Virus record (IMG/VR): IMGVR_UViG_3300043437_000549
Location: 1 to 31,889 of that record
DNA length: 31,889 bases
Source of the DNA: a virus
Reading direction: 5' to 3' (one strand)
Within the stretch, counting starts at the first letter, position 1, and the number at the start of each line of letters is the position of its first letter. Of the stretch, positions 14,235 through 22,966 are shown one piece after another. A program made the translations under genes and the position numbers. The notes beneath the pieces were generated by a model. It had not been told where the DNA came from, did no database searches, and saw only the letters and a list, made by a program, of their open reading frames with translations.

Positions 14235-14948
14235 TTGAGTACCACATATTTTGGTGAAAATGAAGAATACGGAATGTTATTATTTTTAAGTGCTAAAACT
14301 CAGTACGATAGGACTGTTGTTTTTAACACTCATTTAAGGTTGGCTTTCACTAAACTTGTGGAAAGTATAATTAGAACCTATGAACTATATGATAAGGATG
14401 AAGAGTTTGACGAACAATTCAACGACTCCTTATCATTTATTATGACAAAAATTGAGAACTTTACACCTGGTAGAATAGGTAAAAGTGGTAAACCAGTTAA
14501 AGCATATTCTTACTTTGGGACAATTACAAAAAGATATTTAATATCTAAATTAAAAGACAAATACGAAGAAAAGTTAAAAGCTACTTCATATGAGGATATA
14601 TCACAAGAAATCAATGATGATCCTAAATATTCATATAATATTGATGATGAAAAAAATATTCACGATAAACAATTTTTTATTGGTTTAGGTGAAGCTATTA
14701 AAAAACAAATGGAAACTACCAATATGAAACAAAATGATTTGATTATCGGTAAAACTATTGTTGAGTTATTAGAAAGATGGGATACAATATTTGACGATAA
14801 AGGAAACCATAAAGGTAGTGTTAAGTTCAATAAAAACCTTATATTGCTTTATTTAAGAGAAATTACAGGATTACAACCCAAAGATATTAGAAAGTCGCTT
14901 AAACACTTTAAAAAGGCTTATTTCATATATAAAAAATCTTCTATTTAA
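14235..14948 (+). CDS. 55: Late-transcription sigma factor, gp55-like
   Basis: A 237-residue protein resembling T4 gp55-type late sigma factors: an N-terminal helical part (HLRLAFTKLVESIIRTYELYD), then FTPGRIGKSGKPVKAYSYFGTITKRYLISKLKDKY (77-110), the sigma region 2-like 'fdp.kgka.sYf..i.kryli' pattern, followed by an acidic segment and a C-terminal helical part (LYLREITGLQPKDIRKSLKHF). In T4, gp55 with gp33 and the sliding clamp directs RNA polymerase to TATAAATA late promoters. A stop codon at 14229-14231 limits the frame. The longest start is TTG at 14235; ATG at 14274 is the alternative and removes 13 residues. It ends tail to tail with the structural block, overlapping by 4 bases. Confidence 0.6.
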   Translation: MSTTYFGENEEYGMLLFLSAKTQYDRTVVFNTHLRLAFTKLVESIIRTYELYDKDEEFDEQFNDSLSFIMTKIENFTPGRIGKSGKPVKAYSYFGTITKRYLISKLKDKYEEKLKATSYEDISQEINDDPKYSYNIDDEKNIHDKQFFIGLGEAIKKQMETTNMKQNDLIIGKTIVELLERWDTIFDDKGNHKGSVKFNKNLILLYLREITGLQPKDIRKSLKHFKKAYFIYKKSSI

Positions 14949-15313
14949 TTAGATTTTACAAAACTATCTAAGATATTAATATATAATTTTTCTCTTATTG
15001 GGACAATTAATTTAGTTCCATCATCTGAGAAAGTTAAATCGAATTGTGCTTCATATCTACCTTCTTTTTTGGTATCATTAGCACTCCATTTATAAATTAT
15101 ATAATATTCTATTGTTTGGTTTGTATTAGCTGCAATAATATTAGCTTCTTTATTAGCGACAATTAATTTATTGGTATTCACATCACGCATTGAAAATGTA
15201 ATTGATGCGTATTCTAACTTATCATTTAATTTATGATAATCAAATCTACCATCTTTAACTAACGCTAAGGTAAGAATTGGTAATGTACTATTTTTTGTTA
15301 TAAAGAAATCCAT
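14945..15313 (-). CDS. BppU-like baseplate/tail protein
   Basis: A 122-residue beta-rich protein: STLPILTLALVKDGRFDYHK, ASITFSMRDVNTNKLIV, IEYYIIYKWSANDTKKEGRYEAQFDLTF and IVPIREKLYINILDSF. The order 'variation on input, membrane-like strand, polymer W..eDT...G.Y.a.f.v' matches the N-terminal domain of phage upper baseplate (BppU) proteins, which join receptor-binding proteins to the tail. It follows the giant fibre gene with a 1-base stop/start overlap (TAATG), so it may be stoichiometrically linked to the fibre. Family call by pattern, moderately sure. Confidence 0.65.
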   Translation of the reverse strand: MDFFITKNSTLPILTLALVKDGRFDYHKLNDKLEYASITFSMRDVNTNKLIVANKEANIIAANTNQTIEYYIIYKWSANDTKKEGRYEAQFDLTFSDDGTKLIVPIREKLYINILDSFVKSN

Positions 15314-18300
15314 TATTTTATATATATTTGGTTATTAGTTGAACATTTATATAGTGTACCTGATGGTGCTGAATCTATTTGTGTTTGATTTGGAATACTA
15401 TTTACAATTAAAAATCCATCACATATTGTTAAATTATTAACATATGTCGTATCTGGTCTATTAGTTGTAATATTAGAACCAAATACAAATGTATTACCAT
15501 AATTAGTAGTATTATTAATACCACCACCAATTACTGACCATTGACTACAAATAGTGTTATCACAACCACCAAGTATAGAAGAATAATAAATATAATCAGT
15601 ATTATTATTAATAGTATTTGATCTACCACCAAGTACCGAAGAACTACCAATGGTATTACCTATAAAATTATCATAACCCGAACCTATAAAATCAGCATAA
15701 CCACAAGCTTTATTATTACAACCAGCTACTACACCTGAATATTGTCCTTGACCCGTTATAGTGTTTAATCCACCACCACCAATGAATGAATAAGCATTAT
15801 CTATCGTATTTCCAGTTCCACCAACAATAGCCGAATTGTTTGAAAGTGCTGTAATATTATTATTATAACCACCACCTACAACTGAACAATCCGCATTAAA
15901 TATTGTATTTGATTTACCACCACTTATAGTAGAAAAATCACCCACAACGGAATTACAATAACCACCACCTATAGTTCCATAACTCTGACCGACATAATTT
16001 TTATATCCATTACCAATAAAAGAATAAGAAGCATCTATGGTATTTGATTTACCGCCAACAATTGTTGAATAATACGGTAATGGTGATATCGAGTCACTCC
16101 ATATATAATTATTAGAACCACCAATAATTGACACATTTTCTACACGGAGAATTGTATTATTATTACCACCACCTACAAATGAATAAGAACCATTTGTTGT
16201 ATTTCCACTTCCACCTACAATAACCGACTTACTTGAAGATGCTATAATAGTATTATTCACACCACCACCAATAACCGAGCAATCTGAAGATGATAAAATA
16301 ATATTTTGATAACCATTACCGATAAATGAATAATCACCACAAGTTGTATTAGAATAACCACCATTAATTGATGAATATTGAGCTTTAGCGCAATTTAATT
16401 TACCACTTAATATACCTGAATATCCACCGGATGTTGTATTATTTTTACCACCACCTACTATATCTAATAAACCTGATGTTCTATTACATTCACCACCTAA
16501 GATGGCTGTTCTATAACCATTAGTATAGTTACGATAACCACCACCAATAACTGTTTGATAAGTATTACTTTCAGTAACATTTAAATAACCACCACCAATA
16601 AATGAACAACAACCTTTAGATGTATTACTTACACCACCACCAACGACTGAATATTCACCACATGTTGTATTATTACTACCACCACCAATAAATGAATAAT
16701 CAGAATCAGGAGTAGTTTTATTAGTATCACCACCAACAATAGATGACCTATCACCACATACTATATTGTATTGACCACCACCTATAAATGTTCCAAAATT
16801 AAGTGTTGTATTTTTAACACCACCACCAATTGTACTCACATCAAAGTTAGCACAATTATTACAACCACCACCTATAAATGAATATTTACTTCTATAAATA
16901 CAATTCACTTGACCACCACCAATAAAACTACATTCTGCGGGTGTACTACTAGTACCAAGAATACAATTGTTAATACCACCACCAATAAAAGTATAATTAG
17001 CATAACTATTAATTTCATTATTTTCACCACCAACTATACTTGAATAATTAGTATTAGTGTTAATTTGGTTAGAACAACCACCAACTATGTTTGAAAATCC
17101 ACCATTATTCACATTACTATTACCACCAACTATGTTTGAATATGATATAATTTGAGTGCCAGTACCAACCACATTTCCGCTACCACCACCTATAAATGAA
17201 CAAGCTGCGCAACTTATGGCATTACTTATACCACCACCAACTACACCATAATCACTTGCATATACTATTGAATTATTTCTACCACCACTTATTGTTGAAT
17301 AGTTACTTTCAGCTGTATTATTATTACTTCTTCTTACTGAAGAACCAGTACCTGTTCCTAATACAATTACAGGATCAAGTGATGTTGTATTAACCCATTG
17401 AATACCATTAGAGGTTGAACTTAATACTTGTCCATTAGTACCTGATGAGTTATTAGAATCATATAATTTAGATTGAATATCTAAACAATTAACAAATGTT
17501 GTTCCTGATTTATCTGTTGTAATATTTGAACCTAATATAAATGTATTGTTATGTAATGATTTGTTATTTTGACCACCAGCTATAAATGAAAATCTTGAAT
17601 TAGTGATTGTATTACCACTACCAGCACCAATAAATGAATAACATCCATTAGGGTTAGTAATTGTATTTTTACAACCACCACCGATAGATGAGAAATAACT
17701 TGATGCTGTATTTGATAAACCACCAACAACTACCGAAAATTGCTCACCGGCATAATTATTATAACCGCTACCGATAAATGTATAGTTAGCGTATGCAAAA
17801 TTATTGTAACCACCACTTACAGTTGAATAACTACCACGTACTTTATTACATCTACCACCACTTAACGAACTATATTGCCCAAGAATAGAGGTATTTTTTT
17901 CTCCACCACCAATAAAATTACAATACCCATCAATAGTATTACAAGTACCACCACCAATAAAGTTTCCAGTAAATCCTGTATTAAATGTTATTGTATTATA
18001 ACTACCTGAACCTATGAAATTAATTGAACCTCCAGATATTATATTTCTGAAACCACCCCCAATAAAATTTTCACTATACCCTGATGTTAGTATAGTGTTA
18101 TATCGACCATTACCAATAAAACTAAATGAGCTACCTGATATTGTATTATATACACCATTAACAATTGCTGAGTAATCACCTAAAACTTGATTAGAATCAC
18201 CATTACCAACAAACTCAAAACCATTTAACGTATTACCGGCAATATTATTCACACCACCAACCACAACTGAACAATTACCATAAGCGGTATTATTTAAACC

Positions 18301-21300
18301 ACCACCTACAAATGAATATAAACCTGATGTCGTATTTCCTGGAGGTGATGATAGTTTAACCCATTTAATACCTGTTGGTGTATTACTTAAAACATAACCA
18401 GATAAACCACAACTATTGGTACTATCATAAATAGAAGTTTTAACGTCTAAGTTTTCTACGAATGTTGTATTTGATTTATCTGCGGTTAAATTAGAACCAA
18501 TAATAAATGAACTAAATTGGTTATTTGTGTTATTTCCAACTCCACCAAGAATACCTGAATACATTCCTGATGCGCTATTATTTCTACCACCACCTACAAA
18601 TGTGAAAATACAACTTGTTCTATTACCAGAACCATTTACAATTGCCGAACAAGCCCCATTAGTAATATTAGAAACACCACCACCAATAAATGAACCTGAA
18701 CCATTAGCTATGTTTCCAAAACCACCTACTACAATACCACAATTACCGGCTACACAATTATTATTACCGCTTCCAATAAATGAATAAGAACCTGATGTCG
18801 TATTTGCTCTTCCACCTGTAATTGTTGAATATAATCCTGTTGAACAAATACAATTACCATTAGCAATTCTATAAGTTGAACCAACAATAGTTCCAAATTG
18901 TTGAATAACACTACTACCTGTTAGTGTGATAATTGTTGTTGTACCACCACCACTCATATTAACCCATCTAACACCTGTTGGTGTTGAGCTTAATACTTGA
19001 CCTGATAAACCTGTACTATTTTCACTATCGTATATATTTGTTTTAATGTCTAAGTTTTCTACATATGTTGTGTTTATTGTCGATGCTGTTAAGTTAGAAC
19101 CTAATATGAATGTATTAGTTAAATTAGTGCAGTTATTTTGCCCACCAGCTATGAATGAACAAGATGATGATAATTTGTTTAATCTACCACCCGCAATTAC
19201 CGATGCAATACCTGTTAATTCATTACTTTGCCCAGCTCCGATAAATGAATCGTTACTATTAGTTATTGTATTACTTATACCAGCACCAATAAACGATTCA
19301 AAACAATTAGACCCCTGAATTGTATTTTGTGTACCACCACCAATTACATTATAACAACTATTAGTTGATATTAAGTTGTAGAAACCTGAACCTATAAACG
19401 ATGATTTTGACCCTGAAGATATTCCATTACTATACCCACCACTTATTGTTGAGCAAGTCCCATATACTCCGTTACATTGACCACCTAAAGCTGTTGAATA
19501 AACACCTGTTGCTGTATTACCCACACCAACTCTAACGGCTGAACCGAATGTTGCTCCTGACGTAAATAATTGAGGTGGTAAATCTATTGTTGTTTGAGAT
19601 GTTTGTGTTGTCGCACTTACCCATTTAATACCACTAGGTGTTGTAGATAAAACATATCCTGTCGTACCTGTTGTATTTGTAGAATCATAGATATGTGTTT
19701 TAACATCTAAGTTCTCTACAAATGTTGTATTTGTAGTTGTGGCTGTTAAATTAGAGCCTAATATAAATGTGTTACCATAAGTAGAACAGTTATTTTGACC
19801 ACCTAAAATAGCTGACCATCCACCTTCTGATGTATTATTACAACCACCACCTATAAAGATATAATCACCATTTTTTGCGTAGTTACAATAACCACCAACA
19901 ACTATGGATTTACCATAATCACCGCTTTGTGTTATACAGTTATTAGAACCACCACCTATAAATGAACATTGTGAATTACTATAATTATATCTACCAGCCA
20001 CAAATGAATATAAACCATCAGCGGTATTATCACTATCTTTTCTTACTGAAGAACCAATAGAATTACCTGATATAATGACAGCATCGGATACACCACCAGT
20101 ATTATCAATCCATTTTACACCACTAACAGTTGAACTTAATATTTGTCCATTATTTCCTGAACTATTTAAACAATCATATAATTTAGATTCAATATCTAAA
20201 TTATTTACAAATGTTGTATTACTTGTTGTTGCTGTTAAATTAGAACCTATTAAAAATGTGTTAGTATATTTACTATAATTATTTACACCACCCAATATAC
20301 CTGAATTAGATGAAACAAGGGTGTTTTTACATCCACCATCTATCACAGAACCAGAACCATTAATATAGTTACAACAACCACCACCGATTGATGCCACACA
20401 ACTAGCTAAAATTGTATTACATCTACCACCACCTATTACCGCTTCACATGATCTTACATTACAAATACTATTTAAGAAACCACCTGATATAGTTGTGTTT
20501 TTAGCAAAAGATGTATTACAAAAACCACCAGATATTACCGTACCGGTTTCTAACGCTTCATTATGTTCACCACCACCAATAAATGATTTATAACCACTAA
20601 CAGTATTAGCCCAACCACCAGCAATAGTTCCCCAAGTAGCTGTTTCACCAATATAATTAGATTGACCACCACCTATGAATGTACAGTTAGCACTAGAATT
20701 TATTAAATTAGATTTACCACCACCTATAAATGAATATTGGTTATAATCATAAATCGCATTACCATAGCCACCAACAATAGATGACCAAAAATTATTGGGC
20801 CTAATTGAATTAACTTCACCACCACCTATAAATGATCTATCACCATAATTTGAATTATTCATACCCCCAACAACCGCACTAAAAAAACCAAAGGCTGAAT
20901 TATTCATACCACCACCGACAAACTCACCAGCATTTGGATCACAACCGGCAGTGTTATTTATACCACCTACAACAACAGAATAATTACCACAAGATGTATT
21001 TCCACTACCATTACCAACAAAAGAGTTTGTTCCAATAATTGTGTTATTAGTACCCGCCAATACACTATTAACTCTTAAATTGGCGTAATTTGTTATGTTG
21101 ATTGTACTTGCTGTTATACTACTATTTGTATAACCTAATCTAAACTCTTTATTTGTTTCACTCCATATAAATGCTGTGTCGCCTGTTAAACCTCTATCGA
21201 TAACAAAACCAGCATCATTTACAGGTGTTGTTGTTCCTGAAGCTAAAAGAATTATTGGGTTAGTAACGGTTAAACTTCTTTGATTAATTGTTGTTGCTGT

Positions 21301-22947
21301 TCCATTAATTGTTAAATTACCTGTTATGACAACACTACCAGATATTGTACCACCTGATTTACTAAACTTATCATTAACTTTTGTTGAACTACTTAAAACA
21401 CTATCAATGGGTGTCCAATAACCTTCATTACTTATTACATAACCTTCACCAGGGGATGTAATACCATTTAAATCAAATAATTGTCCTGCTAGATTTAAGT
21501 TTTTAATATATGTACGATCACTATTTGATGCTGTAATTTCATCACCAATAATTGTGACATTATTATAACCATTACTAATATTACTATTACCGATTATAAT
21601 GACATCTGTTGTATTACCAAATGTTGAACATGCTGTGTTATTACAACCACCTAAAATAATTGAATTATCTGAATAACTTATCTGATTACCACAACCACCT
21701 ACAATTATAGAAAGATTACCATTAGCTCCGTTACCATAACCACCACCAATAAATGTTCCATCACAATTTGATGCATTTCCACAACCACCTACAATCGTTG
21801 AATTATTAACATTATTTAATTGATGACATTGACCTCCACCAATAAAATTATAATTTCCATTACTTTCACTTGATGATGTTATAATATTTTGAGAACCAGC
21901 AACAATTGTCGAGCTTTGACCTGCAACATTATTACAAAAACCACCACCGATTAAACTTCTATGTGCGTAATCTGTGATACTATTTCTTTCACCACCACCG
22001 ATAAAATTACATCCGTTATTTGATGACTGACCATTACTAGTAATAGAGTTTGTACCACCACCCACAATTATTGATGATGGGCTATCACTAATAGTGTTAT
22101 ATTGACCACCACCTATTTTAGAACAATCAGAATTACTAATTTTATTTAAATCACCACCATCAACACCACCTGCACGACTAGTTGATATTGTATTACTAAT
22201 ACCCCCTTGTATTGAACCATAACAACCTAAAGCTGAATTACCAATACCACCACCAATAAAGTTATAATTATCACAAGCTCTGTTATTTTCACCACCACCG
22301 ATAAAAGATGAACCTTCAGCCCCTAATAAACCAGGACCTCCACCAGCACCTACAATATTACCTTGACCACCTGAATTACACCAAGCAAGACCATCGGCAG
22401 TTGCTACCAAGTATTGTCCCGCAATACCTGCTGAACCTGCATTATCGTATATAAAATCTCTAATATTTAAAGATTCAACAAAGGTTGTATTTGTTGTTGT
22501 AGCGGTTATATTACTACCTAAAATAACTGAATTAGTTTTATCTGTATAGTTATTTACACCACCAACAATAGTTGAACAATTACCGATTGCATTATTATTA
22601 CTACCACTTCTTACCGTTGAGTTATTACCTGTCCCTTGTTGAAATATTGCACTACAACTAAGATTATTTAATATGTTTTGAGTATTACTTGAATAACTAT
22701 TAAATGTTGTAATATCTAATTTTGTATCAATATAATTTTTAGTATCTGATGTATAACTATAAAACAAACTATTACTAATTGTACTAGCGGTATAACCATT
22801 AAAATTAATCGCTGTTTTAAAATCATCAACTGTTATTTTATTAGATGTATTACCAGATATGCTGTATAATAACAATAAATCTTCTTCAGGGTTTACCGAT
22901 GAGGGGTTTATTGGGTTTAAATCTTTTAATATTCTTCCTTGTGCCAT
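15313..22947 (-). CDS. Giant repetitive tail fibre / adhesin (2544 aa)
   Basis: A very long fibre protein. Residues 1-95 (MAQGRILKDLNPINP..) are a virion-attachment type N-terminus. Nearly all the rest is a repeat of about 15-18 residues of the form SxIGGGxxNxxxGxxS, on the order of a hundred copies, resembling the left-handed beta-roll head repeats of YadA-type trimeric adhesins. Eight 'neck' modules (GSNxTxxxxNTTFVxNLDI, often followed by YDS..GxxGxVLSxTPxGxxWV) interrupt the heads near 22460, 21500, 20190, 19700, 19050, 18450, 17480 and 15430. Near 21050-21380 a tail-fibre module typical of marine T4-like phages occurs (FVIDRGLTGDTAFIWSE). The end (SGTLYKCSTNNQIYI) resembles fibre tips. 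Likely role is host receptor binding as a trimer. No S74 peptidase chaperone is seen. Confidence 0.85.
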   Translation of the reverse strand: MAQGRILKDLNPINPSSVNPEEDLLLLYSISGNTSNKITVDDFKTAINFNGYTASTISNSLFYSYTSDTKNYIDTKLDITTFNSYSSNTQNILNNLSCSAIFQQGTGNNSTVRSGSNNNAIGNCSTIVGGVNNYTDKTNSVILGSNITATTTNTTFVESLNIRDFIYDNAGSAGIAGQYLVATADGLAWCNSGGQGNIVGAGGGPGLLGAEGSSFIGGGENNRACDNYNFIGGGIGNSALGCYGSIQGGISNTISTSRAGGVDGGDLNKISNSDCSKIGGGQYNTISDSPSSIIVGGGTNSITSNGQSSNNGCNFIGGGERNSITDYAHRSLIGGGFCNNVAGQSSTIVAGSQNIITSSSESNGNYNFIGGGQCHQLNNVNNSTIVGGCGNASNCDGTFIGGGYGNGANGNLSIIVGGCGNQISYSDNSIILGGCNNTACSTFGNTTDVIIIGNSNISNGYNNVTIIGDEITASNSDRTYIKNLNLAGQLFDLNGITSPGEGYVISNEGYWTPIDSVLSSSTKVNDKFSKSGGTISGSVVITGNLTINGTATTINQRSLTVTNPIILLASGTTTPVNDAGFVIDRGLTGDTAFIWSETNKEFRLGYTNSSITASTINITNYANLRVNSVLAGTNNTIIGTNSFVGNGSGNTSCGNYSVVVGGINNTAGCDPNAGEFVGGGMNNSAFGFFSAVVGGMNNSNYGDRSFIGGGEVNSIRPNNFWSSIVGGYGNAIYDYNQYSFIGGGKSNLINSSANCTFIGGGQSNYIGETATWGTIAGGWANTVSGYKSFIGGGEHNEALETGTVISGGFCNTSFAKNTTISGGFLNSICNVRSCEAVIGGGRCNTILASCVASIGGGCCNYINGSGSVIDGGCKNTLVSSNSGILGGVNNYSKYTNTFLIGSNLTATTSNTTFVNNLDIESKLYDCLNSSGNNGQILSSTVSGVKWIDNTGGVSDAVIISGNSIGSSVRKDSDNTADGLYSFVAGRYNYSNSQCSFIGGGSNNCITQSGDYGKSIVVGGYCNYAKNGDYIFIGGGCNNTSEGGWSAILGGQNNCSTYGNTFILGSNLTATTTNTTFVENLDVKTHIYDSTNTTGTTGYVLSTTPSGIKWVSATTQTSQTTIDLPPQLFTSGATFGSAVRVGVGNTATGVYSTALGGQCNGVYGTCSTISGGYSNGISSGSKSSFIGSGFYNLISTNSCYNVIGGGTQNTIQGSNCFESFIGAGISNTITNSNDSFIGAGQSNELTGIASVIAGGRLNKLSSSCSFIAGGQNNCTNLTNTFILGSNLTASTINTTYVENLDIKTNIYDSENSTGLSGQVLSSTPTGVRWVNMSGGGTTTIITLTGSSVIQQFGTIVGSTYRIANGNCICSTGLYSTITGGRANTTSGSYSFIGSGNNNCVAGNCGIVVGGFGNIANGSGSFIGGGVSNITNGACSAIVNGSGNRTSCIFTFVGGGRNNSASGMYSGILGGVGNNTNNQFSSFIIGSNLTADKSNTTFVENLDVKTSIYDSTNSCGLSGYVLSNTPTGIKWVKLSSPPGNTTSGLYSFVGGGLNNTAYGNCSVVVGGVNNIAGNTLNGFEFVGNGDSNQVLGDYSAIVNGVYNTISGSSFSFIGNGRYNTILTSGYSENFIGGGFRNIISGGSINFIGSGSYNTITFNTGFTGNFIGGGTCNTIDGYCNFIGGGEKNTSILGQYSSLSGGRCNKVRGSYSTVSGGYNNFAYANYTFIGSGYNNYAGEQFSVVVGGLSNTASSYFSSIGGGCKNTITNPNGCYSFIGAGSGNTITNSRFSFIAGGQNNKSLHNNTFILGSNITTDKSGTTFVNCLDIQSKLYDSNNSSGTNGQVLSSTSNGIQWVNTTSLDPVIVLGTGTGSSVRRSNNNTAESNYSTISGGRNNSIVYASDYGVVGGGISNAISCAACSFIGGGSGNVVGTGTQIISYSNIVGGNSNVNNGGFSNIVGGCSNQINTNTNYSSIVGGENNEINSYANYTFIGGGINNCILGTSSTPAECSFIGGGQVNCIYRSKYSFIGGGCNNCANFDVSTIGGGVKNTTLNFGTFIGGGQYNIVCGDRSSIVGGDTNKTTPDSDYSFIGGGSNNTTCGEYSVVGGGVSNTSKGCCSFIGGGYLNVTESNTYQTVIGGGYRNYTNGYRTAILGGECNRTSGLLDIVGGGKNNTTSGGYSGILSGKLNCAKAQYSSINGGYSNTTCGDYSFIGNGYQNIILSSSDCSVIGGGVNNTIIASSSKSVIVGGSGNTTNGSYSFVGGGNNNTILRVENVSIIGGSNNYIWSDSISPLPYYSTIVGGKSNTIDASYSFIGNGYKNYVGQSYGTIGGGYCNSVVGDFSTISGGKSNTIFNADCSVVGGGYNNNITALSNNSAIVGGTGNTIDNAYSFIGGGGLNTITGQGQYSGVVAGCNNKACGYADFIGSGYDNFIGNTIGSSSVLGGRSNTINNNTDYIYYSSILGGCDNTICSQWSVIGGGINNTTNYGNTFVFGSNITTNRPDTTYVNNLTICDGFLIVNSIPNQTQIDSAPSGTLYKCSTNNQIYIK
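15490..22640 (-). repeat. Tandem short repeats within the tail fibre gene
   Basis: The coding repeat leaves a DNA signature on the + strand: CCACCACC(A/T)ATAAATGAA-like units recur every 45-60 bases, with diverged spacers. The units differ enough that they are not simple slippage repeats, but they offer many sites for recombination and copy-number change within the gene. Confidence 0.85.
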
Positions 22948-22950
22948 ACT

Positions 22951-22958
22951 TATAAATA
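22951..22958 (-). promoter_or_regulatory. TATTTATA box 3 bases before ATG of the fibre gene
   Basis: Reads TATTTATA-AGT-ATG on the - strand in the 19-base gap before the fibre gene. Same spacing at 26276-26283. Possible late-type -10 element with a start-proximal transcript, or a translation signal. Confidence 0.3.
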
Positions 22959-22966
22959 GTGTTATA

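Noticed and set aside
17196-17393. Small + strand frames over the fibre gene (also 18527-18787, 19046-19318, 20075-20278)
   Set aside because: They are antisense readings of the repetitive fibre; His/Pro/Leu-rich products reflect the CCACCA repeat.
15490-22640. CRISPR array
   Set aside because: The regularly spaced repeats are in one long reading frame, are diverged and encode a protein repeat; spacers are not unique and no cas genes are present.
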